Shown: piece by piece, positions 25,650-32,919 of the stretch
Position numbering within the stretch: the first letter of the stretch is position 1
Layout: each line of letters begins with the position of its first letter
Assembly (NCBI RefSeq): GCF_003583765.1
Contig: NZ_QXQA01000024.1
Coordinates: 1-63,112 of the forward strand
DNA length: 63,112 nt
Direction of reading: 5' to 3'
From: Paenibacillus nanensis
Lineage (GTDB): Bacteria; Bacillota; Bacilli; Paenibacillales; Paenibacillaceae
Translations under genes and position numbers: made by a program
The notes under the pieces: generated by a model
Database searches by the model: none
The model's input: the letters and a program-made list of their open reading frames with translations, nothing else
What the model was told of the DNA's origin: nothing

Positions 25650-26500
25650 ATCGAAGAGCAAGCGGATTGTTGTCGGATCTTGGTTTATTGTTTTTTATTC
25701 TTTTATGTTTTGTCGGTGTAATGGTTGTAGCAAGCGACCCTAACCGATTTATGGAGCGCATCCTGCTGCTCAATTTCGCAATGCTGGCTGCGATTATTAC
25801 TTACTTCACCAGCATGACCTTCGGCTTGCTGCTTCATATCGTGTTTATTTTCGGTTACGGAACCTATACGCTGTATCAGGCGATCGTGATCGGCCAAACG
25901 GTGGGGCCGGATACTTACTTCTGGCTGCTCATGACGCCTCTCTATACCGTTGCGGTATGGCTGCTGACGCTCGGTATGAGGCAGCTGCAGACGGAGAACA
26001 GCTCTCTGAAGGAGTCGAACGCCCGGCTTGCGACGATGGACCGCAGCACGAATCTTCGCAACGCGTTGTTATTTCAGAAGGATGCCACGGTTTATATGGC
26101 GCTTTCTACGCGTTACGGCATTCCGCTCACGCTGCTAGTGATGCAGGTTCGTTATTGGAACGAGGTCCGCCGCATGATAAGCGGAGAACAGATGTCGGAG
26201 GCGTTATTCGAGCTGTCCCAAATGAGCGAGAAGAGCATCCGAAGCAACGACACCATCTACATGCTCGACAACGAAAATGCGACGTGGGGACTGCTGCTGT
26301 TCACGGACAAGGAAGGCGCAACAATCGTAATGGACCGGCTGAGATCGAGCGCGCGGCAATTAGGCGGCGGGGAACGGGCAGGCGGTTACCAGGTGAAGCT
26401 CGAGCTGCGGATCGGCGCCAGCCAGTACGGCGCGGAGTCGGTGAAATCGCCTCTGGATTGGATCGAGAAGGCGCGGAAGCAGCTGGAGTACGACGTATAA
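25646..26500 (+). CDS. Degenerate GGDEF membrane protein, likely c-di-GMP receptor (YdaK-like)
   Basis: 284 residues: about four membrane helices (12-115), a short coiled linker (MRQLQTENSSLKESNARLAT), and a GGDEF-fold domain (about 130-284). Aligned on the family, the catalytic motif has become DNENA at 208-212, so it cannot make c-di-GMP, but the inhibitory-site motif RSND (R199, D202) is kept at exactly the family spacing, four residues plus five before the signature. B. subtilis YdaK has the same architecture and acts as c-di-GMP receptor for its EPS machinery. Overlaps the BcsB-like gene by 4 bp, so both are made together. It most likely switches the synthase on when c-di-GMP rises. Confidence 0.85.
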   Translation: MNRRASGLLSDLGLLFFILLCFVGVMVVASDPNRFMERILLLNFAMLAAIITYFTSMTFGLLLHIVFIFGYGTYTLYQAIVIGQTVGPDTYFWLLMTPLYTVAVWLLTLGMRQLQTENSSLKESNARLATMDRSTNLRNALLFQKDATVYMALSTRYGIPLTLLVMQVRYWNEVRRMISGEQMSEALFELSQMSEKSIRSNDTIYMLDNENATWGLLLFTDKEGATIVMDRLRSSARQLGGGERAGGYQVKLELRIGASQYGAESVKSPLDWIEKARKQLEYDV

Positions 26501-26512
26501 GGAATAAAACTT

Positions 26513-26541
26513 TTGATTTGAGCCGTTGGAATGGGTAAGAT
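26513..26541 (+). promoter_or_regulatory. Promoter of the C-S lyase gene
   Basis: TTGATT at 26513-26518, a 17-base spacer, and TAAGAT at 26536-26541, starting 12 bases after the EPS operon stop. No terminator is visible between, so some read-through is possible. Confidence 0.45.
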
Positions 26542-26610
26542 AGGGGATAGTATAGCTCTGCATGCATGAGCAAAAGCAAGAGCACACATCAATGACGGGA
26601 GAGATTGACT

Positions 26611-27786
26611 GTGGCCTATAAATTCGATGAGCTGATTAACCGGAAAAATACCCGTTCCTACAAATGGGATCAAGTAGGACCGCTGTTCGGCAGCGCGGAT
26701 ATACTGCCGCTGTGGGTGGCGGATATGGACTTTCCAAGCCCGCCTGCCGTGCAGGAGGCATTGAAGAAACGCGTGGACATTGGCGCTTACGGCTACGCGA
26801 TCCGGACCGATGAGTACGCTGACTCGATCATGAGCTGGTTCGGGCGCCGGCACGGCTGGAGCCTGCAGAGGGAATGGATCTCGGACAGCCCGAGCGTCGT
26901 GACGACGTTGAGCCTCGCCGTCGAGCAGTTTACCGCTCCGGGAGATAAGGTTGTCATTCAGACGCCGGTCTATTATCCGTTCTATGATGTCGTAAGAGAC
27001 AATGGCAGGGAGCTGGCGCTGAATCCGCTGCAAATCCGCGACGGTCGTTTCGAGATGGATCTCGCGCATCTGGAATCGCTGTTTAAGGACGGCGCCAAGA
27101 TGATTCTGCTCTGCAATCCGCATAATCCGGGAGGACGCGTCTGGAGCAGGGAGGAGCTGGCAGCTTTGGGCGAGCTCTGTCTTCGCTATGGCGTCATCGT
27201 CGTTTCGGATGAAATTCATTGCGATCTGGTATATCCGGATTATGAATATACACCGTTCGCTTCCCTTTCGCCGGAGCTGGCCGATAAGACGATTACATGT
27301 CTCGCCGCGACCAAAACGTTTAATTTGCCGGGCCTTCACACCTCGTTTATGGTCATTTCGAACCGGGACATGAAAGCGCGGCTCGACAAGCGCATCAAGA
27401 CGCTGAGCATCCATATGTCGCATCATTTCGCCCAGGAGGCGGTGATCGCCGCCTATACCGAAAGCGAGGACTGGCTGGACGAGCTGCTCGTTTACGTGAA
27501 AGGCAATCTGGACTATGCGCTGGACTATTTGGCGCAGCAGCTGCCGCAAGTGAAGCCGATGAAGCCGGAGGGCACATATCTGCTGTGGGTTGACTGCCGT
27601 TCGCTTGGTCTCGACAAGCAGGGGCTGAAGCAGCTGATGTACGAAAAAGCGAAGGTCGCGTTCAACGAAGGCTCGACCTTCGGCACAGAGGGGGAAGGCT
27701 GGCTGCGCATCAATCTCGCATGTCCGAGGTTCGTGCTGGAGCAGGCGCTGAAGCAGTTCTGCGAAGCGGCAAAAGGGATTAGTTAA
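26611..27786 (+). CDS. patB: MalY/PatB family aminotransferase (cystathionine beta-lyase type)
   Basis: PLP enzyme of fold type I, 391 residues, cytoplasmic. Members cleave cystathionine or cysteine S-conjugates to pyruvate, ammonia and a thiol. The N-terminus has the family LPLWVADMDF segment, then VKxQTPVYYPFY-like substrate loop, CNPHNPGGRVW, VSDEIHCDLVY, and the PLP lysine in AATKTFNLPG (K235). GGGAGAG at 26597-26603 is spaced for the GTG at 26611; the TTG at 26605 is too close. Assignment to PatB rather than another class I/II aminotransferase rests on the WVADMDF and EIHCDL motifs. Confidence 0.85.
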   Translation: MAYKFDELINRKNTRSYKWDQVGPLFGSADILPLWVADMDFPSPPAVQEALKKRVDIGAYGYAIRTDEYADSIMSWFGRRHGWSLQREWISDSPSVVTTLSLAVEQFTAPGDKVVIQTPVYYPFYDVVRDNGRELALNPLQIRDGRFEMDLAHLESLFKDGAKMILLCNPHNPGGRVWSREELAALGELCLRYGVIVVSDEIHCDLVYPDYEYTPFASLSPELADKTITCLAATKTFNLPGLHTSFMVISNRDMKARLDKRIKTLSIHMSHHFAQEAVIAAYTESEDWLDELLVYVKGNLDYALDYLAQQLPQVKPMKPEGTYLLWVDCRSLGLDKQGLKQLMYEKAKVAFNEGSTFGTEGEGWLRINLACPRFVLEQALKQFCEAAKGIS

Positions 27787-27792
27787 TCGCGA

Positions 27793-27837
27793 CAAGGCAG
27801 CCGAAATCCTGCATGGATAGGCTGCCTTGTTTTTTTG
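27793..27837 (+). terminator. Terminator of the C-S lyase gene
   Basis: CAAGGCAGCC at 27793-27802 pairs with GGCTGCCTTG at 27820-27829, followed by eight T. Confidence 0.9.
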
Positions 27838-27842
27838 GCGTA

Positions 27843-29555
27843 TTAATTGTCTGGATGAACAAGCCGGACGATTCGCGATAGAGCGGAGTCTTTGCTTACT
27901 ACTTGCTTATCGCCGTGCTCGCGCTCCGTGTATTCCACTTCGCCGCTCGCGGCAAGCTTGCCGACGACCACCCGTACCGGTATGCCGATGAGCTCGGAGT
28001 CGTTCAGCTTCACGCCGAGACGTTCGTCCCGGTCATCCAGAAGCACCTCTATATCTTGTCTCGTCAGCAAATCGTACAGCTCCTCCGCCAACCGCATTTG
28101 CGTTTCGTCCTTGATCGATACGGGTACTAGATGGACATGGAAAGGAGCAATAGACAAAGGCCAGACCAGTCCTCGGTCATCATGCCTCTGTTCGGCGATT
28201 GCAGACAAAATGCGGGATACGCCGATGCCGTAGCAGCCCATGATCATATGCTGGTCTTTGCCTTCATGATCCGTGAACCGCGCGCCAAGCGCCTCGCTGT
28301 ATTTTTTTCCAAGCTTAAAAATATGCCCGACCTCGATCCCCCTGTCGAAGCGAAGCGTTCCTTCCTCGCAGTGCGGGCACGCTTCGCCTTCCGCCGCATT
28401 TCGAATATCGGCGGTCTGCTCTATGGCGAAATCCTTGCCCGGAACAACGCCGGCGAAGTGATAATCCGCTTCATTCGCGCCTGTGACTGCCGCTTGCATC
28501 TCGCCGACGGCTAAATCGGCGAGAACGGGGATTTCAAGGCCGATCGGGCCTGCAAAGCCTACCGGCGCGCCCGTTGCTTCAACCGTTGTTTTGGCATCCG
28601 CTAACGCAACGTTTTCAGCGCCTAAAGCATGCTTCAGCTTCAGCTCATTGACCTCATGATCGCCTCTTACCAGCACCGCGACCGGCTTATCGTCCGCCAT
28701 ATAGATCAGCGTCTTAATCATTTCCTGCGGCTCCCTCTTCAGGAGCTTTGTCAGCTGCTCGATCGTGCGCGTATCCGGCGTATGGACCTTCTCCTTCATG
28801 CCATTACGGGCGGAGGAGCGGGGAGCTTGCGCTGCGATGGACCGCGCTTTCTCCAGGTTGGCCGCGTAACGGCAATGCGTGCAGGAGACGATCGTGTCCT
28901 CGCCGATTTGGGCGAGGGCCATAAATTCGTGCGTGCCGCCTTCGCCGCCGATCGCGCCCGGATCGGCTTCTACGGCAGAGTACCGAAGTCCGCAGCGGTC
29001 AAAAATCCGAGTGTACGCGTCAAACATCGCGAGATACGATTGATGCAGCCCTTCCCATGACGTATCGAAGGAATAAGCGTCCTTCATAAGAAATTCCCTG
29101 CCGCGAAGCAGCCCGAATCGAGGCCGGCGCTCGTCCCGGAACTTCGTTTGGATTTGATATAAAGTAACAGGCAAGCGGCGATAGGAGTTTATTTCGTTTT
29201 TAACCAACGTTGTAATCACTTCTTCATGGGTCGGCCCTAGCGCAAACTCGCGGTCATGACGATCCTTCAGGCGAATCAGCTCAGGGCCGTATACCGCATA
29301 CCGCCCCGACTCCTTCCACAGCTCGGCCGGCTGCATGACCGGCATGAACAGCTCCTGCGCGCCCGACTTGTCCATTTCTTCGCGTATGATCTTCTCCACC
29401 TTGCGCAATACGCGAAGGCCCAGCGGCAAGTAGGAATAAATGCCCGCCGCAAGCTGCCGGATAAACCCCGCTTTGAGCATGTATTGATGACTTGCGGCCT
29501 CCGCGTCGGACGGTATTTCTCTCAGCGTGCTGGATAGTAGACTGGATTGACGCAT
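27843..29555 (-). CDS. proS: Prolyl-tRNA synthetase
   Basis: Charges tRNA-Pro with proline, 570 residues, the usual length of the bacterial type. Class II motifs are visible: motif 2 in TKFRDERRPRFGLLRGREFLMKD (shown in part: RDERRPRFGLLRGREF), motif 3 in GIGVSRILSAIAEQ, and the inserted editing domain between about 230 and 390 (with MADDKPVAVLVRGDHEVNE). The C-terminal anticodon-binding domain follows. Expression is controlled by a T-box leader directly upstream. No partner gene in an operon. Confidence 0.95.
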   Translation of the reverse strand: MRQSSLLSSTLREIPSDAEAASHQYMLKAGFIRQLAAGIYSYLPLGLRVLRKVEKIIREEMDKSGAQELFMPVMQPAELWKESGRYAVYGPELIRLKDRHDREFALGPTHEEVITTLVKNEINSYRRLPVTLYQIQTKFRDERRPRFGLLRGREFLMKDAYSFDTSWEGLHQSYLAMFDAYTRIFDRCGLRYSAVEADPGAIGGEGGTHEFMALAQIGEDTIVSCTHCRYAANLEKARSIAAQAPRSSARNGMKEKVHTPDTRTIEQLTKLLKREPQEMIKTLIYMADDKPVAVLVRGDHEVNELKLKHALGAENVALADAKTTVEATGAPVGFAGPIGLEIPVLADLAVGEMQAAVTGANEADYHFAGVVPGKDFAIEQTADIRNAAEGEACPHCEEGTLRFDRGIEVGHIFKLGKKYSEALGARFTDHEGKDQHMIMGCYGIGVSRILSAIAEQRHDDRGLVWPLSIAPFHVHLVPVSIKDETQMRLAEELYDLLTRQDIEVLLDDRDERLGVKLNDSELIGIPVRVVVGKLAASGEVEYTEREHGDKQVVSKDSALSRIVRLVHPDN

Positions 29556-29589
29556 GCTTGTAACCCCCTGTTAATTTGGCTTGGAAAAT

Positions 29590-29870
29590 AAAAAAAACAC
29601 ATTCGCCAGGGACGAATGTGTCGTGGTACCACCCTATTTCGATCGCAGCAAAAAAACGATCCTTGAACTGGTTAACGGCCAGCAACCGGCAGCGGATACT
29701 TGCAGTTCACCGCCCGACTCGCAAGGGGGGAAGCATTCGGTCATGCGGGAAACCTTGCAGCCTGGGGCTCCCTCTCTGAATCGCATATACCCGAATCTCA
29801 TATCCTTGGTCGAAGTCTTTTTGAATATAGTGAGATTTATCTTAATGGAAGAACCTGCCGATGTCAATGG
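29590..29870 (-). promoter_or_regulatory. T-box riboswitch upstream of proS
   Basis: On the minus strand the leader ends in the T-box core AGGGTGGTACCACG (about 29622-29635), then a terminator stem ACACATTCG/CGAATGTGT (29597-29621) and a run of T. Upstream, CAGAGAG followed by a GC-rich segment (about 29770) fits the apical part of Stem I. Uncharged tRNA-Pro should pair with the leader and stabilise the antiterminator, allowing proS expression. A proline (CCN) specifier is expected in a C-rich part near 29730, but I could not place it with certainty. Confidence 0.9.
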
Positions 29871-29876
29871 ATATGC

Positions 29877-30698
29877 TCAAGGGAGAAATCCTTCTTGGCT
29901 CGCGAGCACGGAACCCTCGGGGAATACCCGCGTGAACGAATCGTATTGCTTCGAGAAGGCTTCGCGCGAATACCAATCCTTCTCGCCAAGCCGTTCGTAG
30001 ATGGCTTCGAGTCCGAGTCTGCCGGAACGTCTGCCGCCGCTGCCGTCGCCGCGGTAATAATCGTCGATGCAGACCCGGCCGACGACGGAACGAAGCGTTT
30101 CCGGGAACGAGCCGCTGCTGGGAAGCATAGGCGCTACCGCGGCCTGCGCAGGCACCCCGGCATCGGCCAGCAGGCGGAGCGCACGCAGCCTTGCCGGAAT
30201 CGGCGGCGCCGCGGGCGAGAACGCTTTGCGCACGTCCTCGCGGTCCGTCTCCACCGTCATGCTGACCCGCACGCGCTCGCCCAGCCGCTGGAGCAGATCG
30301 ATGTCCCGCGTGACAAGCGGGCTGCGCGTCTGCAGCAGCAGGAAGTCCGGCGGGTCATCGGCCATCACCTCAAGCAGGGAGCGGGTGATCCCTTCTTTAT
30401 ACTCTGCGGGCTGATAAGGGTCCGTGCTCGAGGACATGAAGATGGTGACGGGCCCCTTCGCCTTGGCTCGCGCCAGCTCTTTGCGGAGAACGGAGGCGGC
30501 TTCCGTTTTGACATCAACCCAGGAGCCCCAAGCATCCTCCCGGAATAGCGATACCGGCATGCCGCGTACATAGCAATACGAGCAGCCGAAGGCGCAGCCC
30601 GCATATGGGTTTAAGGTATGGCTGTAGCCTTCAAGGAAGCCGCTCCCTTTGTTCAGGAGCGTCTTCGGCTTTTTATAAGTAAGCGACGGTCTCTTCAT
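29877..30698 (-). CDS. SPL-family radical SAM protein
   Basis: 273 residues with the radical SAM cluster motif CAFGCSYC (CxxxCxxC type: three Cys binding a 4Fe-4S) near residue 35 and a typical SplB-like layout (LNPYAGCAFGCSYCYVRGMP, FMSSSTDPYQPAE, LLQTRSPLVTRDIDLL). Relatives include spore photoproduct lyase and many uncharacterised homologues; the characteristic extra Cys of true SPL is not evident, so I do not call it splB. The frame is open to 30740, but GAGGGAG fits the ATG at 30698, which overlaps the end of ogt by 26 bp. That coupling to ada and ogt suggests a DNA-repair role. Confidence 0.8.
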   Translation of the reverse strand: MKRPSLTYKKPKTLLNKGSGFLEGYSHTLNPYAGCAFGCSYCYVRGMPVSLFREDAWGSWVDVKTEAASVLRKELARAKAKGPVTIFMSSSTDPYQPAEYKEGITRSLLEVMADDPPDFLLLQTRSPLVTRDIDLLQRLGERVRVSMTVETDREDVRKAFSPAAPPIPARLRALRLLADAGVPAQAAVAPMLPSSGSFPETLRSVVGRVCIDDYYRGDGSGGRRSGRLGLEAIYERLGEKDWYSREAFSKQYDSFTRVFPEGSVLASQEGFLP

Positions 30699-31272
30699 GC
30701 GGCTTATTCTCCCTCGAGGCCGCGCCGCGCTCCAGCGCAAGCAAAGCCTTCTTCATCGCAAGCCCGCCCCGGAAGCCCGTTAAGGAGCCGTCTTTGCCGA
30801 TCACGCGGTGGCAGGGCACGGCGATCAGGATAGGGTTAGCGCCAATGGCGGCGCCCACGGCGCGCACCGCTGCCGGACTGCCGACAGCCGCCGCGATGTC
30901 GGTATAGGTGCGGGTTTCCCCGTAGGGGATCGCCAGGAGGGCGTTCCATACTTTCTGCTGGAACGCCGTACCCCGAACCGCCATGGGGAAGTCGAGCGCC
31001 GGGCGTTCACCCTTCATGTACGCTGCCAGCCCGTTCCGGTATTGGGAGAGCCGGACATCGTCGCGAATCAGCGCTGAGCCAGGATATTTGGATAATGTCC
31101 ATTTCTCCAGCTCCTCCAAGGCTTCGTTCCAGCCCCCGACAAAACAAAGCCCCTCATCGGTCGCGGCCATAAAGAGCGATTGGCCGGAGTGCTCCATGAC
31201 GGTCCAATAAACGGTTTTGTCCTGCACCTGTTTCTGCTTTTGCTTCTGATTCTGTTTCATTCCAATGATCAC
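30673..31272 (-). CDS. ogt: Methylated-DNA-[protein]-cysteine S-methyltransferase
   Basis: Suicide repair enzyme removing methyl groups from O6-methylguanine, about 199 residues. The acceptor motif IAVPCHRVIG with the active Cys, the HTH-like FQQKVWNALLAIPYGETRTY and the C-terminal LTGFRGGLAMKK are all intact. The N-terminus is Gln/Lys-rich (MKQNQKQKQKQ). Start is either a GTG at 31272, overlapping the adaA stop in a GTGA arrangement, or the ATG at 31260; coupling favours the first. The open frame extends to 31632 but that part lies inside adaA. Equivalent to B. subtilis adaB. Confidence 0.9.
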   Translation of the reverse strand: MIIGMKQNQKQKQKQVQDKTVYWTVMEHSGQSLFMAATDEGLCFVGGWNEALEELEKWTLSKYPGSALIRDDVRLSQYRNGLAAYMKGERPALDFPMAVRGTAFQQKVWNALLAIPYGETRTYTDIAAAVGSPAAVRAVGAAIGANPILIAVPCHRVIGKDGSLTGFRGGLAMKKALLALERGAASRENKPHEETVAYL

Positions 31273-31883
31273 CCTTCCTTTCCTAATCGCTGGCTCTGTC
31301 GATATTGCGCGGGCGTCTGACCGGTCAGCTTCTTGAACAGTGTCGTAAAATAAGGCGTATTCCGCATCCCGACGTTGTCTCCGATTCGGGTGACGGGAAG
31401 CTCGGTAGCAGCCAGAAGCCGCTGCGCCTCCTTCACGCGTGCCTGCTGCAAGTAGGCAAGAGGCGTCATACCCGTCACTTTGCGGAAGGTGCGATGCAGG
31501 TGATAAGGGCTGCCGTGGCATAGCTCGCCTAGCGTCGCCAAGTCGAGTTCCTCCTCGTAATGCCGGTCGATATAATCGATGATTTGCTGCGTCCATTCCT
31601 CGTCGGGCAGCCGCCCGCCCGCCGGCTTGCACCGCTTGCAGGGACGGTAGCCTGCGGCCGCAGCGTCGGCGGAAGAAGGGAAAACTTCCGCGTTATCCCG
31701 ATTTGGCGGCTTTGATTTGCAGGATGGCCTGCAATAGATACCGGTTGTCCGGACTGCATAGTAGAAACGTCCGTCGTAATCGGAATCATTGCGGATGATG
31801 GCCTGCCATTGCTCTTCGGCGATTTGCCCCGGCCGCCTTTTCCTCTTCATTGCGTTTTCTTCCTCCGCTCGTTTCGTAACCAT
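31269..31883 (-). CDS. adaA: Ada-type methylphosphotriester-DNA methyltransferase and AraC-type activator
   Basis: 204 residues, like B. subtilis AdaA. N-terminal Ada domain with zinc cysteines C51, C55, C82 and C85 (GIYCRPSCKSKPP and YRPCKRCKP); the first is the acceptor for methyl groups from DNA phosphotriesters. C-terminal AraC HTH pair (LATLGELCHGSPYHLHRTFR and ITRIGDNVGMRNTPYFTTLF-like). Methylated AdaA activates its own operon in the adaptive response to alkylation. GGAGG is well spaced before the ATG at 31883; an ATG at 31850 also has a ribosome site. First gene of adaA-ogt-SPL. Confidence 0.93.
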   Translation of the reverse strand: MVTKRAEEENAMKRKRRPGQIAEEQWQAIIRNDSDYDGRFYYAVRTTGIYCRPSCKSKPPNRDNAEVFPSSADAAAAGYRPCKRCKPAGGRLPDEEWTQQIIDYIDRHYEEELDLATLGELCHGSPYHLHRTFRKVTGMTPLAYLQQARVKEAQRLLAATELPVTRIGDNVGMRNTPYFTTLFKKLTGQTPAQYRQSQRLGKEG

Positions 31884-31962
31884 CGCACCGCCTCCTTTAT
31901 GTACAGTATAGCCGCTTAAAGGAACAGATGCTCGTCATTTCGTATGGAAGAGCAAGATATCG

Positions 31963-32012
31963 AAAGAAAAAAAGAAAAGGCCGGAACCCGCGTCATGCGA
32001 GTCGGCCTTTTC
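31963..32012 (-). terminator. Terminator of the SDR gene
   Basis: On the minus strand GAAAAGGCC pairs with GGCCTTTTC (32004-32012 with 31974-31982) and is followed by a long T-rich tail. Confidence 0.85.
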
Positions 32013-32022
32013 TAGCATTCCA

Positions 32023-32826
32023 TTAGAGCAGCGATTCCGCTCCGTCGATGTACACGGTCGTGCCCGTAATGTGGCTCGACTCGTCCGATGCGAGGAACAG
32101 CACCAAATCCGCGACTTGATTCGGGTGCCCGGCTCTTCGTTCAAGGGGCTGGTTGCCTTCCGGATAAATGACGGGGATTTTGATATCATTCACTTCCGGC
32201 GTTGGGTGCGTATTTTGTCCGATGTTCGTCTCGATGGCTCCCGGGCAAATGGCGTTCACCCGAATGCGGTGATGCGCGAGCTCAAGCGCCGCCATTTTGG
32301 CAAAGGCGACCTGTCCCGCCTTGGAGGCGCTGTAAGCGGACATGCCGAAGCCGGTGAACTTGCGGTTGCCGTTGATGGAGCTTGTAATGACGATGCTTCC
32401 GCCGCGCGCGGTCATATGCGGAAGGGCGTACTTGACCGAAAGGAACGTGCCTTTCAGATTGACGCCGAGCGTCCGGTCCCAATCCTCCGGCTCCAGATGT
32501 TGAATCGGGGCCAAGGTGCCGTTCACTCCCGCATTCGCGAACAGGATGTCGATGCCGCCGAACTGCTTCGCCGCTTCCTGCATCGCCTGCTCCACCCGCG
32601 CGGGATCCGATACATCCGTATCGGCGAAGATGGCTTCCCCTCCCGCATCGCGAATAGCTTGCCGGGTCTTCTCGCTCCGTTCATCGAGCAAGTCAACCAG
32701 CACGATCTTGGCGCCGTGCTCGGCCAGCTTCATGGCGGCCGCCCGGCCGATGCCGGAGCCCGCGCCGGTAATAACGGCCACCTTGTTTTTGACTCGTTGG
32801 TTTTCGATTGATGTATGGCTGCTCAT
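32023..32826 (-). CDS. Short-chain dehydrogenase/reductase
   Basis: NAD(P)-dependent oxidoreductase of 267 residues. Classical SDR motifs: TGAGSGIG cofactor loop near residue 20, NAG after it, the catalytic Ser in ITSSINGN and YSASK with Tyr and Lys, and CPGAIETNIG after that. An acidic residue follows beta-strand 2 (VLVDLLDE), which favours NAD over NADP. Substrate cannot be told. It follows the STAND regulator on the same strand after 93 bp, and the two may share a transcript. Confidence 0.9.
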   Translation of the reverse strand: MSSHTSIENQRVKNKVAVITGAGSGIGRAAAMKLAEHGAKIVLVDLLDERSEKTRQAIRDAGGEAIFADTDVSDPARVEQAMQEAAKQFGGIDILFANAGVNGTLAPIQHLEPEDWDRTLGVNLKGTFLSVKYALPHMTARGGSIVITSSINGNRKFTGFGMSAYSASKAGQVAFAKMAALELAHHRIRVNAICPGAIETNIGQNTHPTPEVNDIKIPVIYPEGNQPLERRAGHPNQVADLVLFLASDESSHITGTTVYIDGAESLL

Positions 32827-32919
32827 GATGTTAGCTCCCTTCGTTTCCGAAAATCTTCCTCTTAGCTTTCCATGAAGCGGAGGAATCCATTCCGAAAACG
32901 CCGGAACGCTTTGGGCAGG

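Noticed and set aside
26386..27795. 469-residue minus-strand open frame
   Set aside because: Lies fully opposite the PatB-type gene, has an unlikely composition (many His, Arg, Gln) and no ribosome site; a shadow of a GC-rich gene.
31273..31632. Extension of ogt upstream into adaA
   Set aside because: Overlaps adaA in another frame and lacks family similarity before the Gln/Lys-rich start.
32071..32811. 246-residue plus-strand open frame opposite the SDR gene
   Set aside because: Antisense shadow of a well-supported SDR gene.
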